From contig JAXMBL010000006.1 in the NCBI GenBank assembly GCA_046349915.1, positions 1 through 64,000 on the forward strand: 64,000 nucleotides of DNA. Direction: 5' to 3'. The notes beneath the pieces were generated by a model. That model was not told where the DNA came from, did not search any database, and worked only from the letters and a program-made list of their open reading frames with translations. A program made the position numbers and the translations under genes. The stretch's first letter is position 1; the number at the start of each line of letters is the position of its first letter. This document shows positions 50,099 to 59,516 of the stretch, one piece after another. This DNA comes from CAIXSC01 sp046349915 (GTDB lineage: Bacteria; Planctomycetota; Planctomycetia; Pirellulales; Pirellulaceae).

Positions 50099-50969
50099 TT
50101 GGCATCGTCGTCGTGGCCCCCGAGTTATTGGGGGAAGTCGGCAGCATTGGCCAAGGGGTGACCGGAGCTGTTCGTAAACGTTCCGACATTGAGCCCGTGA
50201 CGGGAATCGTCGTGGCCTTGGTGCGTGGTCGCGGGATCAGCGAGCCATTTCCGCCGCGCTGACTTGACGCGGATTGAGCTTGGCTTGGCGACTCGCCGCC
50301 TGAAACGCCTGGCGCGACATGCGAGGTCGGCTGAACGGTCGGCACATTACTCCGTGACGAGGTCTCGATCTGGTTGTACTGGCTTCGTCCTTCCGCGGTC
50401 CGGGCGGTTAGCACGTTGACCGTTTGCGGTCCGACGACGATCTTTCCCGTGGACGAGGTGAAGACAGGCACCAGACTAATGTCTCGTCGAGGACCATCAA
50501 CCCCCTCCCACGGCACCCAGATGCTGTACGACGATCCGATCTGCGATTCACTGTAGTGCTGTTTGAACTCTTCCGGATTGAACATGAACTTGCGATCCGG
50601 AACTCGTTGCGCCCCATGCTGCGTGTTCGAGTCATCATAGCCATAGACGACCAATTGCCCTTCGACGGGGATGGGCTTGTCTTGTTCGTTGTAGAAGTAA
50701 ATGCGAGCACCGAAGCCGCGGGTCGGCGGCTTCCCGATCTGTGTGAAGACATCGTCGGTCCAGAGGACGACCATGCGTTGGGGAACGCCGTGTTTTTCTT
50801 CCACGCTCTTCGACTTGAACCATTCAGTGGGACTCGTGAAGGTCGGCGCCTTCATCAGGCTTTGGCAGCCCGTCGAACCGACCAGCGCCAGCCCCAGGCT
50901 CAGCGTTGCAACGACGCGACGCAGCCAGCGGTGCTTCAGCGAACGGTGTTTGCAAGAGAACTTCTTCAT
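49869..50969 (-). CDS. Lipoprotein next to secretin, Pro/Ser-rich tail
   Basis: From the ATG at 50969 the protein has 366 residues. The N-terminus is a lipoprotein signal (RRVVATLSLGLALVGSTGC). The first 170 residues are a conserved-looking domain (VPQRMVVLWTDDVFTQIGKPPTRGFGARIYFYNEQDKPIPVEGQLVVYGYDD). The remainder is low-complexity Pro/Ser/Thr. An upstream ATG at 51011 overlaps the secretin stop (ATGA) and could be the true start if translation is coupled. It is downstream of the secretin and may be its pilotin-like or cell-wall partner. The last 230 bases overlap the BON gene antisense. Confidence 0.8.
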   Translation of the reverse strand: MKKFSCKHRSLKHRWLRRVVATLSLGLALVGSTGCQSLMKAPTFTSPTEWFKSKSVEEKHGVPQRMVVLWTDDVFTQIGKPPTRGFGARIYFYNEQDKPIPVEGQLVVYGYDDSNTQHGAQRVPDRKFMFNPEEFKQHYSESQIGSSYSIWVPWEGVDGPRRDISLVPVFTSSTGKIVVGPQTVNVLTARTAEGRSQYNQIETSSRSNVPTVQPTSHVAPGVSGGESPSQAQSASSQRGGNGSLIPRPRTKATTIPVTGSMSERLRTAPVTPWPMLPTSPNNSGATTTMPTSDSPTAGGVLPMASTNSSSPNQASANQPQQPTVHYAPPRSPVPTSPSVPSNPAALPTPQSPAESPFLRPSRLTNP

Positions 50970-51007
50970 GATGTTCGACCCAAGTTCACAAGGCGTGGGG
51001 AGAGTTA

Positions 51008-54000
51008 TCACGGGGCGGGGCTAGGTCCGTAAACGGGTTGTCGCGGACGAGCACCGTAGGGTGACGCGGGATAACTCGCAGGTGCGATCGGGTACTGAGG
51101 TTGAGCATTGGGCGCCGCATACTCGGCGGCCGTGGTCGGCGTCCCGTACGATTCGTTCGGACCTTCTTGTGACGGATCAAGCGATCCCTGCCGCGGCATC
51201 GCTTCCACAGGTCGCAACCGGGGAGTCGGTCCGCGACGACTCGACTGAGCTCCCTGTTCGGTGGTAGGAGTCGGGTAACCGTCGTAAGGCAACGCTTCAT
51301 TGGGTTGCAACAGGTATTCGGTTCCCGTCGGATCTCGGTCAGGGTAGATGACCGGGAGCGAGTCATCGCAATTCAGACAACTGTTGCCACGCAATCCGAC
51401 ATCGCCATGGAGATTCACCACGTCGCCCAGGCACCAATTCATCCGCTCTGATTCAACGGCCTTCACCCAATCGTAATCCTCATCTTTCTGCACGATCTTC
51501 GGCGTCATCACGATCAACAACTCGCGACGACGCTGCGTGTCGGTCTTGTACTCGAACAACTTGCCGAGCACTGGGACGTCCGAGAGGTAAGGAACTCGGC
51601 GAGTAATCACTTGCTTGCTGTTCTGAATCAAACCGGCGAAAACGACCGTTTGTCCATCCTTGGCGCTGATGGTGGTCACCGCGCTGGTGGTATTGATCGC
51701 CTGAATCGGCGCGGTGCCGGTTGTGGTAGGCAACAACAACACGACGTCCCCCAGCGCCGAGTTCTCGGCCTGGATGTTCATCAGGATGACTCCATCCTCG
51801 TTGATCTGCGGGATGATGTTGAGGATCAGCCCGACGTCGGTGTCGACGATGTTCTGAGTCACGGCCGTCGTGGTCTGGGTTGTTCCCTGAATACGCGGCA
51901 CTCGCTGACCCACGATCACTTGAGCCTGACGGTTATGGACCGCCATCACTTGCGGGCGACTCAAGATCTGCAAACGTCCCGTCTGTTGCAGAGCACGCAC
52001 GAGGATATTGACCGAGTCGCTGGCCGCGGACAACACCAATCCACCGTAGCCCGCGGTAGGCGAGATTCGACCGAGGCCGAAGTTCGCCAGCCCTTGCGGC
52101 GCCACGGTATTGCGTCCCGAAGGATTGAGGTTCGGCAAGCCGGGCGAGGCTGAACCGGCGTTGTTGAAGTTGAAGCCAGGAGTGCTGAGCGGGCCGCCCG
52201 TCACGCCTCGGTCGTACAACAACGAATCCTGCAAACCAAGTTCCACGCCCAGTTCGTAGAGGTTATCGAGCTGGACTTCCGCGAGCAGCACCTGGATCAT
52301 CACCATCGGCGGTCGATAATCGAGATCCTCGATCATCTTGATGATCTCTTCGTAGAACGCTGGCGTCGCACTGATGACCAAGCTGTTCGTCTGCGGTTCT
52401 GCTTGGATCAAGAACTCGCGTTCCAGTTGTTCAAAAGGACCAATCGCCTGATTGAAGATCTGGTTCTGGTTGATCACCTGCCGCTGTTGCTGGAGGAGCT
52501 GAGTGATCGAGTTGGCGACGTCCGCCGCCAAAGCGTTCTTCAGGCGGTAGACGGTGAGTCGCCGGCGTGGAACATCGCCTTCGTCGAGTCGCAGGATGAG
52601 CGTTTCGACGACTTTCAGGTCGCCCCCTGAACCCGACACGATGATACTGTTGGTGCGAGCATCCACGGCGAATCGCAACGGCACCAGAATGCTCTCGCCC
52701 GCGTTCGGACCGCCGGTTTGCGCGCCGAGCGTGCCGAGCTGCTGGGCGAAGGCCGCTCCGCCAAAGGCGCCGCCCGTTCCTCGCCCCGCCGTCACCTGCT
52801 GCCCAAACAATAGTTGCAACATTTGCGTCAGCGATGTGGCGTCGCCATTGGTCACGGTGAACACTTTAATCTGCGACTCGGCGGCAGGCATGCTGTCGAG
52901 TTCCTTGATGATGGCCGCGATCAATTCCATGCTCTTGGCCGGAGCTCGTACAACCAGCGAGTTGCCGCTGACATCCGCGGTGACAAAGACATCCGACGAG
53001 ATGCCCGAGGCCATGACTCGCTTTTGCACGGCGTCGACCATGACGAACTGCAAATTGGTCGGACGCGGAGTTCCTTGAGCTCCCGCCCCGCCAGCGCCGC
53101 CGCCCAGCTGCTGCGCGGGCTGACCGAAAGGCTGCCCGCCGCCGCCTTGAGCCTGCCCTGTCGCACCGGTCGTCTGACCGCGGATCGCGGCTTGCAGCAC
53201 GGTCGCGAGGTCTTGGGCGAGTGTGTTGGCGAGCTTGAAGATTCGCAACTCGCTCGACGCTTCCCCCTGCTCCACATCGATCTGTTCCAGCAGTTTCTCC
53301 ACTTCCTTGAGGTCGCGCGGACTGGCTTGAATGATCAGCGAGCTGGTGCGTACATCGGCGACAATGTTGATCCGAGTCGCCAGGTTGGTCGTGGCGCCCA
53401 CGGCGCCGCCCGCCTGCAAACCGCCTGGGGCGCCCGCCGCAGCGCCAAACGGCTGGCCGCCGCCCGCGCCCGCTCCACCCGGCGCGCCCGCGCCGCCCAG
53501 GGCGCCGGTTCCCGTTCCCGTCCCCTGCCCGAAGAAGGTGCGAATAGTCGTCTCGGCCTCGGTCGCTCCCATGTACTTCAGGCGATAGACCTTCAACATC
53601 GCGTCGGGTTCAACCGGCTGATCGAGCTTCTGAATCAACTCGACCACCGTCGCCACCGCCTCTGCGCGACCCACCAGCAACAAGGCATTCGGCTTGACGA
53701 GTCCCGTGATGGAGACCGATCCCTGACGTGACGACAGGACTTGTGTGTAGACCTGGACCAACAACGAAGCCATCGCTTGACTGTTGGTCTGCCCCAGCAG
53801 GTAGACCTGTACGACCGGCTTGGTTTCGACCGTCAGTTTCTCGATGTCCTGAATGATCTTCGTCACGCGTTCGACGTCTTTCTTCTTGCCGCGAACGACG
53901 ATGACATCGAGTCCCTCGAGGAACTCAATCTGCACGTTGCCGATCAAACCGGCATCCTCGTCCTCATCACCGCCCTCGCCTGCCGCATTCGGCGCATCGG

Positions 54001-54850
54001 CCGCGGGTTGAGCATCACCGCCTTCCGTTTGCAGCGCGCCGTGTAAAGCGGTCAGCGCCGTCTGAAATCGTTGCGGATCGCCGCCGGTGACGGGCAACAA
54101 CTGCAAGTTGGCATTCGCCGGATCAATGGTTCGATCAAGCGCCGCGACCAGCCGCGCGAGCGACTGCTGAGCTTCGCCCGCCCCTTGAAACGTCACCTCG
54201 CGCCGATCCACGTCGTAACGCAAACTCGGCGTCGGCGTCGCGCGGCCGGGAAAAACCACGGTGACTGATTTATTGTCCGCGCTCGGCACGACGCGCAGAT
54301 TCCGGCCCCACAACTGCCGAAGCCCCGCTTCGACGTCACGCCACGGTTTGTTGCGGAGAATATGAGGCGCCGCCGGCCCCGCTTGCGCAGCCTGAGCTGG
54401 CATGATCGTCGGCGCACCCGTGACTCCAGCCTCGACGGGGATCGTCGACGCACGTCCGGGAGGCGTCTGTCGCAGGGCGGAAGCCGCTAACTTGGGCACC
54501 CACTGTGCCAAATCTTGCTGAACGGACGGCGGCGCTACGACGATAATTTGGCGAGTCCGCGAATCGGCGGCGATCCGCACGTTTCGCACTTTGCCATATC
54601 GCTTCCGCAAGTCCGCGACAACTCGCTCGGCAACCGCCTCGTCGACCGGATAACCTTTGACGACATTGTCTTCGGTCGAGGCGCCCTCGCTCGAAGCAGT
54701 GTCCTTTTTCGGGACAGAGGGTCCACTCCCTGTCTGCTGGGCCACAGTCTGCGGCGCCCTCGCTAATAGGGCGATCAGCCACGTGGTCACCAGTCCGCTG
54801 GCCAGTCCGAGAAAAACCAGCCGGCGGATAAATGCGAACCGCTGACGCAT
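51008..54850 (-). CDS. Giant secretin (GspD/PilQ-type outer-membrane channel)
   Basis: The 1280-residue outer-membrane protein is much longer than a typical approximately 650-residue GspD. A signal/anchor (RRLVFLGLASGLVTTWLIALLA) precedes several N-domain repeats of the secretin_N type (IEFLEGLDVIVVRGKKKDVERVTKIIQDIEKL; LKVYRLKYMGATEAETTIRTFFG; LRIFKLANTLAQDLATVLQAAI; IKVFTVTNGDATSLTQMLQLLFG; LTVYRLKNALAADVANSITQLL). They are separated by Gly/Ala/Gln-rich loops. The secretin domain has VMIQVLLAEVQLDNLYELGVELG, ILSRPQVMAVHNRQAQVIVGQRVP and VPYLSDVPVLGKLFEYKTDTQRRRELLIVMTPKIV. A 150-residue low-complexity tail follows. It belongs to a type II secretion or pilus system. Confidence 0.93.
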   Translation of the reverse strand: MRQRFAFIRRLVFLGLASGLVTTWLIALLARAPQTVAQQTGSGPSVPKKDTASSEGASTEDNVVKGYPVDEAVAERVVADLRKRYGKVRNVRIAADSRTRQIIVVAPPSVQQDLAQWVPKLAASALRQTPPGRASTIPVEAGVTGAPTIMPAQAAQAGPAAPHILRNKPWRDVEAGLRQLWGRNLRVVPSADNKSVTVVFPGRATPTPSLRYDVDRREVTFQGAGEAQQSLARLVAALDRTIDPANANLQLLPVTGGDPQRFQTALTALHGALQTEGGDAQPAADAPNAAGEGGDEDEDAGLIGNVQIEFLEGLDVIVVRGKKKDVERVTKIIQDIEKLTVETKPVVQVYLLGQTNSQAMASLLVQVYTQVLSSRQGSVSITGLVKPNALLLVGRAEAVATVVELIQKLDQPVEPDAMLKVYRLKYMGATEAETTIRTFFGQGTGTGTGALGGAGAPGGAGAGGGQPFGAAAGAPGGLQAGGAVGATTNLATRINIVADVRTSSLIIQASPRDLKEVEKLLEQIDVEQGEASSELRIFKLANTLAQDLATVLQAAIRGQTTGATGQAQGGGGQPFGQPAQQLGGGAGGAGAQGTPRPTNLQFVMVDAVQKRVMASGISSDVFVTADVSGNSLVVRAPAKSMELIAAIIKELDSMPAAESQIKVFTVTNGDATSLTQMLQLLFGQQVTAGRGTGGAFGGAAFAQQLGTLGAQTGGPNAGESILVPLRFAVDARTNSIIVSGSGGDLKVVETLILRLDEGDVPRRRLTVYRLKNALAADVANSITQLLQQQRQVINQNQIFNQAIGPFEQLEREFLIQAEPQTNSLVISATPAFYEEIIKMIEDLDYRPPMVMIQVLLAEVQLDNLYELGVELGLQDSLLYDRGVTGGPLSTPGFNFNNAGSASPGLPNLNPSGRNTVAPQGLANFGLGRISPTAGYGGLVLSAASDSVNILVRALQQTGRLQILSRPQVMAVHNRQAQVIVGQRVPRIQGTTQTTTAVTQNIVDTDVGLILNIIPQINEDGVILMNIQAENSALGDVVLLLPTTTGTAPIQAINTTSAVTTISAKDGQTVVFAGLIQNSKQVITRRVPYLSDVPVLGKLFEYKTDTQRRRELLIVMTPKIVQKDEDYDWVKAVESERMNWCLGDVVNLHGDVGLRGNSCLNCDDSLPVIYPDRDPTGTEYLLQPNEALPYDGYPTPTTEQGAQSSRRGPTPRLRPVEAMPRQGSLDPSQEGPNESYGTPTTAAEYAAPNAQPQYPIAPASYPASPYGARPRQPVYGPSPAP

Positions 54851-55132
54851 GGAAACGTTCCTTGTCAGGCCTCCAACGCCGCACGCTCAACTCACCAGAA
54901 ACTCTCTTCTAGCGCGTGCCGGCACGAACGGTAAAATCGTCATCAGTGGAATAATCGGTACAGACTCCCACTCACTGTGACGTTTTCCGGGGCCATTGCC
55001 TGAATTCTTCGCAGAAGCGGCCCTCGGCACAGGGCAGATTGGAACGGGACAGCAACCGAACAGGCGAATTGAACAGCCTTCGCAAGATGCGTCAACTTGG
55101 CAATCCGCGGCAAATGGCGAATCCGGATGCCC

Positions 55133-55393
55133 CTAGCGTTTCGTCCAGTAATCTTCGGTCGCCATGGCGGCGACGGTCGCGACACCCAGCAGGGTCAATT
55201 CGCCCATCAGCAATTTGAAGCCATGGCGGTCCAGGAAAGACAGCAGCGGCGAGGCGGCGACCGAACTCGAGGCATCTCGATTCATCGAACGCACCATGAG
55301 CACACCGTACGCACAAGCCGTTAAGGTAAAGGCCAACCCCGCGGCGACGACCAACGCGTACAACGGATTACCTCGCTTCTTCTCACTCGCCAT
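55133..55393 (-). CDS. Small two-TM membrane protein
   Basis: From the ATG at 55393 (GAGGA seven bases upstream) the protein has 86 residues, with two hydrophobic segments: LYALVVAAGLAFTLTACAYGVLMV and LLMGELTLLGVATVAAMATEDYW. No family is recognised. It ends 282 bases before the secretin start in the same direction. The gap between holds no other gene. It is probably real by ribosome site, hydrophobicity pattern and charged termini. Confidence 0.7.
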   Translation of the reverse strand: MASEKKRGNPLYALVVAAGLAFTLTACAYGVLMVRSMNRDASSSVAASPLLSFLDRHGFKLLMGELTLLGVATVAAMATEDYWTKR

Positions 55394-55616
55394 CAGCGTT
55401 TCCTCTAAGCTCCAGTTTCCTGGGATACTCAACTAACCCGCGTTCCCCTCTCGTCACTCGCAGTGACGAAGCACCATCCCTATCCTACCAATTCAGTGCG
55501 GGCGGCGGTGGGCGGGCATCCCTGGCTGCCCTGGCGAACCGACGCCTGGGATCTACTCAGCCGATTCGCTCGCCGATACGATTGCGGGATTGGTCCTGGG
55601 TGAAGGAGGTGGGCGA

Positions 55617-58541
55617 GTGCCTGTTGGGCGAATCGAACTGCGTGGGGTGGAAGTCCACAACCTGAATGGCGTGGACCTCGATATTCCTCACCGCAAACTC
55701 ACGGTATTCTGCGGCGTCAGCGGAAGCGGCAAGACGAGTTTGGCGCTCGACACGCTCTACGCCGAGGGACAGCGGCGTTACATCGAGAGCTTCTCGACTT
55801 ACACGCGACAATTCCTCGATCCGCTCGAAAAACCGGCCGCCGACCGCATCGACGGTTTGCCTCCCGCGATCGCGGTGACGCGCAGCGATCCGTCTCGTTC
55901 CTCGCGGGCCACGGTCGCTTCGGCCACTGAAATCGCCGATTACTTGCGACTGGTGTTTGGTCGAGTGGGTCGAGTGTGGTGTTCTTCGTGCGATTGCGAG
56001 GTTGTTCCCCAAACGCCCGAGCGGATCGCCGAAAGGATGAATCGTTTTCCGTCCGGCGTCCGGCTCTTGGTCGGCTTTGTGAGAAAGCTCGACGAGCATG
56101 AATCCGCGACAAACGTGGCGGCTTCGTTGATCGAAGAGGGATTTGTACGAGCCGTGATCGCGGGCAACCTGAGGAACCTCGCCCAATTCGATGGCGCCTC
56201 CACCACTGGACTTCGCGAGATCTTTGTCGTGGTGGATCGCTTGGTGGGCGGCCAATTGGTCGCGAACCGCTTGATCGACACACTGGAAACCTGCCTCCGT
56301 CGCGGCGGCGGACTGTGCGAAGTATGGACGGAAGCAAGTCCAACACGCGATGCCTCGATGGTCTCAACTGTCTCGCCAGACTCAATCGCGTCGCCAGGTT
56401 CGCCTGATTCGGCGATCTCGCCGAAACCCACGGTGGCGTCAGTGGACGGGGTCGAGTGGTTACGTTGGCGATTTCATGCGCATTGGACGTGCGCTGGTTG
56501 CGGTCGCGAGTACCTGACGCCGGAACCGCGGCTCTTCAATTACAACAGCCCTTGGGGTGCTTGTCCTCAGTGTGAAGGCTTCGGAAACCTGATCGACATG
56601 GATATGACTCGCATTGTCCCCGATGAAGGGAAGACCTTGCGAGAGGGCGCCATCGCTTGCTGGAACACCCCGGCTTACGCGCACGAACTCCAAGAACTCT
56701 TGGCGCTCGCCGACGATTATGGACTTCCCGTGGACATCCCTTATCGCGACCTGACGCCTGCCCAGCGGCGACTGGTCGAGTCTGGGGCGCCCGAGCGGAA
56801 TTTCGGCGGTCTCGCGGGTTTCTTCCAATGGTTGGAGAAACGCAAATACAAGATGCACCATCGAGTCTTTCTCAGCCGGTGGCGTTCGAGCCGCCCATGT
56901 CCCGAGTGTCACGGGAGAAGGTTGCGACCGGAGGCCTTGGCGGTGCGAGTCGGCGGCTTGAGCTTGCCTGATTGGACGGCGCAACGGGTGACCGACTTGC
57001 GGGCGTTCATCGAACGCCTGACTTGGAGCGAGCGAGAGCAAACGATCGCGTCGAGCAGCGTGCGGCAGATTGCGTCGCGGTTGCGTTTTCTGGAATCGGT
57101 CGGACTCGGGTATCTCGCGTTGGATCGCCCGCTCAGAACGCTCAGCGGCGGCGAGGCGCAACGGGTCGCTTTAACAGCTGCGTTGGGCGCCAGCCTGGTC
57201 AACATGCTGTACGTACTGGATGAACCCTCGGTGGGCCTTCATCCCAGCGATGTGGAACCATTGGTGCGAGTCGTGCAGGGGCTGCGCGACCGCGGCAACA
57301 CGGTGGTGGTCGTGGAGCATGAAGAGGCGATGCTGCGGGCGGCCGACTTGCTGGTTGAAGTGGGACCGGGCGCTGGCGAGAGCGGCGGCGACATCGTGTT
57401 TATCGGGACCCTCGACGAGATGCTGAAGGCGAAGGAGAGCTTGACCGGCGACTATCTCTCAGGCCGCCGTTCGCAGGCCGCCCCTGCTACTCGCCGAGCC
57501 CCTGGGCATGGCTGGATTCGACTCACCAATGCCCGCGGGCGTAATCTCAAGAACGTCACCGTGGAGTTTCCGCTGGGCGTGTTTTGCGCGGTGACTGGCG
57601 TCAGTGGTTCGGGCAAGAGTTCCTTGGTGCAGGACACGTTGTACGGCGCGTTATGCGTGCGAAAACACAAAGAGTTGGACGAAGCGCCGTTGCCGTATGA
57701 CGACGTGTTTGGGGACGGGCAGATTGACGATGTGGTCTTGGTCGACCAAAGTCCCATCGGACGATCGCCGCGCTCCAATCCCGTGACCTACATCAAGGCG
57801 TTCGATCCGATTCGCGCGGTGTTCGCCGAGACGTTCGAGGCCCGCACGCATCAATACACGGCCGGTCACTTCAGTTTCAACGTGGAAGGCGGCCGCTGTG
57901 AAACATGTCAGGGCGACGGTTATCTCGAAATCGACATGCAATTCCTGCCCGACGTGTTCATGCGTTGCTCGGAGTGCGGGGGACGCCGCTATCGTCGCGA
58001 AATCCTGGCGGTGACTTATCGAGGACGAAACATCGCCGAAGTGCTCGAGATGACCGTGCGAGAGGCGTTCAGTTTCTTCCGCGGACAGACCAAGGTACAG
58101 ACTCGCTTGAAACAGTTGATTGACGTCGGCCTGGACTACTTGCGACTGGGCCAACCCGCCAACACGCTGTCGGCGGGCGAGTCACAGCGATTAAAACTTG
58201 CGGCTCATTTATCGAGCGCCTCGCGTAAAAGAACCCTGTTTTTGCTCGACGAACCCACGACCGGTCTCCATTTCGCGGATATCGTGCAGCTACAGGACTG
58301 CTTCGACGCGTTGTTGAGCGTCGGGCATTCGTTGATCGTCGTCGACCACAACGTCCAAATGATGAAGGCCGCGGACTATATAATCGACCTTGGCCCCGGC
58401 CCCGCCGAAGCGGGCGGCTCGATTGTTGTGCATGGCACGCCCGAACGAGTTGCGCGTTGCCGTGAGTCCGCGACGGGACGAGTGCTCGCCAATGTGCTCG
58501 AAGAACTGGGGCCGCCCTCCACTCCCTCCAAGCGTCGCTGA
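55617..58541 (+). CDS. uvrA: Excinuclease ABC subunit A (UvrA)
   Basis: UvrA dimers recognise DNA damage and load UvrB. From the GTG at 55617 (GGAGGT six bases upstream) the protein has 974 residues with both ABC modules: Walker A GVSGSGKTS near 35 and GVSGSGKSS near 665; signatures LRTLSGGEAQRVAL and NTLSAGESQRLKL; Walker B YVLDEPSVGLHP and FLLDEPTTGLHF. Zinc modules are CAGC...CPQC and CETC...CSEC. A Ser/Pro-rich insertion (about 245-275) is unusual. The first ABC region is more divergent (ESFSTYTRQFLDPLEKPAADRIDGL) than standard UvrA, so it could be a second-type paralog. Confidence 0.9.
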   Translation: MPVGRIELRGVEVHNLNGVDLDIPHRKLTVFCGVSGSGKTSLALDTLYAEGQRRYIESFSTYTRQFLDPLEKPAADRIDGLPPAIAVTRSDPSRSSRATVASATEIADYLRLVFGRVGRVWCSSCDCEVVPQTPERIAERMNRFPSGVRLLVGFVRKLDEHESATNVAASLIEEGFVRAVIAGNLRNLAQFDGASTTGLREIFVVVDRLVGGQLVANRLIDTLETCLRRGGGLCEVWTEASPTRDASMVSTVSPDSIASPGSPDSAISPKPTVASVDGVEWLRWRFHAHWTCAGCGREYLTPEPRLFNYNSPWGACPQCEGFGNLIDMDMTRIVPDEGKTLREGAIACWNTPAYAHELQELLALADDYGLPVDIPYRDLTPAQRRLVESGAPERNFGGLAGFFQWLEKRKYKMHHRVFLSRWRSSRPCPECHGRRLRPEALAVRVGGLSLPDWTAQRVTDLRAFIERLTWSEREQTIASSSVRQIASRLRFLESVGLGYLALDRPLRTLSGGEAQRVALTAALGASLVNMLYVLDEPSVGLHPSDVEPLVRVVQGLRDRGNTVVVVEHEEAMLRAADLLVEVGPGAGESGGDIVFIGTLDEMLKAKESLTGDYLSGRRSQAAPATRRAPGHGWIRLTNARGRNLKNVTVEFPLGVFCAVTGVSGSGKSSLVQDTLYGALCVRKHKELDEAPLPYDDVFGDGQIDDVVLVDQSPIGRSPRSNPVTYIKAFDPIRAVFAETFEARTHQYTAGHFSFNVEGGRCETCQGDGYLEIDMQFLPDVFMRCSECGGRRYRREILAVTYRGRNIAEVLEMTVREAFSFFRGQTKVQTRLKQLIDVGLDYLRLGQPANTLSAGESQRLKLAAHLSSASRKRTLFLLDEPTTGLHFADIVQLQDCFDALLSVGHSLIVVDHNVQMMKAADYIIDLGPGPAEAGGSIVVHGTPERVARCRESATGRVLANVLEELGPPSTPSKRR

Positions 58542-58600
58542 GGGACACGGGGCGGCAAGCTCAACCGACTGCGATTTTTCACCTCTAGGAATCTCTCAAC

Positions 58601-59512
58601 ATGCTCGATGAACTTGATGTCTTCTTCGGTGACGCGACCGTCCACTCGGCGCGACTTTACGCGCGGTCGCCGCGGCCGGCGGACGGTGGGGCATGGTCGT
58701 TGGAAGGGAATGTGCGCGGGCCCTTTTCTTCGCACGGCCAAACGCTCCCCGCCAACTCGCCCCTGGTCGACGGCGGCGCGGGGCCGACGCTCTTGGGTGA
58801 AGCCGTGATCCCCGATCCTTGCTTCTGGACGCCCGAGAATCCCACGTTGTACGAAATCGAGTTGCGAGTGCTGCACGAGGGACGCGAGGTGGCCGCAGAC
58901 ACTCGCACCTTAGGCATTCGACGACTGGGCGTTCGTGGAGGCGACTTCGTCTTCGACGCCAAGCGTTGGGTGCTGCGGGGGATCGACCGCCGCCAAGTCG
59001 CCCATGAACCGCCCGATCCCATCGGCGACCGCCAACTACATGCCTGGTGGGATCTCGCGGCCACCGTGGTGACCACCGACCCAGACGACGCTCTGTGCGC
59101 GGCCGCCTCGCGGGAAGGAGTCGTGGTCCTCGCACGACTCGACACGGCGGGCGAGATGTGGCGGGACGAGTTGCGCCGGTTGGCACACTGGGCGGCCGTC
59201 GGCCTGGTCACCCTGGACGGGCCTGGCGTCGAGCCCGAAGCGCGCGTGCGAAATCTCGCGCCGAATCTTTGCTTGGTCCAGTCGTTCCGCGCGGGCCAAC
59301 CAGTTGCTCCCGCCCCTTGGGCTCACGCCGTCAAGGTCGAGGTCACGAGTGATTTGGCGGGGTTTGCCAGTCGAGTCGCTGGCTGCTCGTTGCCGGTCAT
59401 TGCGAGTCGGCCGCTCACGACGCCGCTGGATCTACCCGAGGCGCGCGCGGCGGTCGATGCGTTGCAGCGAGACTTGGCGCCGCACGGCGACTACGCGGGA
59501 TACGTGGTGTGA
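58601..59512 (+). CDS. GH2-like fragment protein, probably non-catalytic
   Basis: The 303-residue protein has no signal peptide. Residues 70-130 look like the junction between the beta-sandwich and the barrel of a glycoside hydrolase family 2 enzyme: PCFWTPENPTLYEIELRVLHEG, then TLGIRRLGVRGGDFVFDAKRWVLRGIDRRQV. After this the barrel seems truncated (LHAWWDLAATVVTTDPDDALCAAASREGVVVLARLDT), with no clear pair of catalytic Glu residues. Four bases separate its stop from the next ATG. A plausible ATG follows AGGAA by about ten bases. Its place between uvrA and E1/NifS-like genes gives no obvious carbohydrate role. Confidence 0.7.
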   Translation: MLDELDVFFGDATVHSARLYARSPRPADGGAWSLEGNVRGPFSSHGQTLPANSPLVDGGAGPTLLGEAVIPDPCFWTPENPTLYEIELRVLHEGREVAADTRTLGIRRLGVRGGDFVFDAKRWVLRGIDRRQVAHEPPDPIGDRQLHAWWDLAATVVTTDPDDALCAAASREGVVVLARLDTAGEMWRDELRRLAHWAAVGLVTLDGPGVEPEARVRNLAPNLCLVQSFRAGQPVAPAPWAHAVKVEVTSDLAGFASRVAGCSLPVIASRPLTTPLDLPEARAAVDALQRDLAPHGDYAGYVV

Positions 59513-59516
59513 CAGC

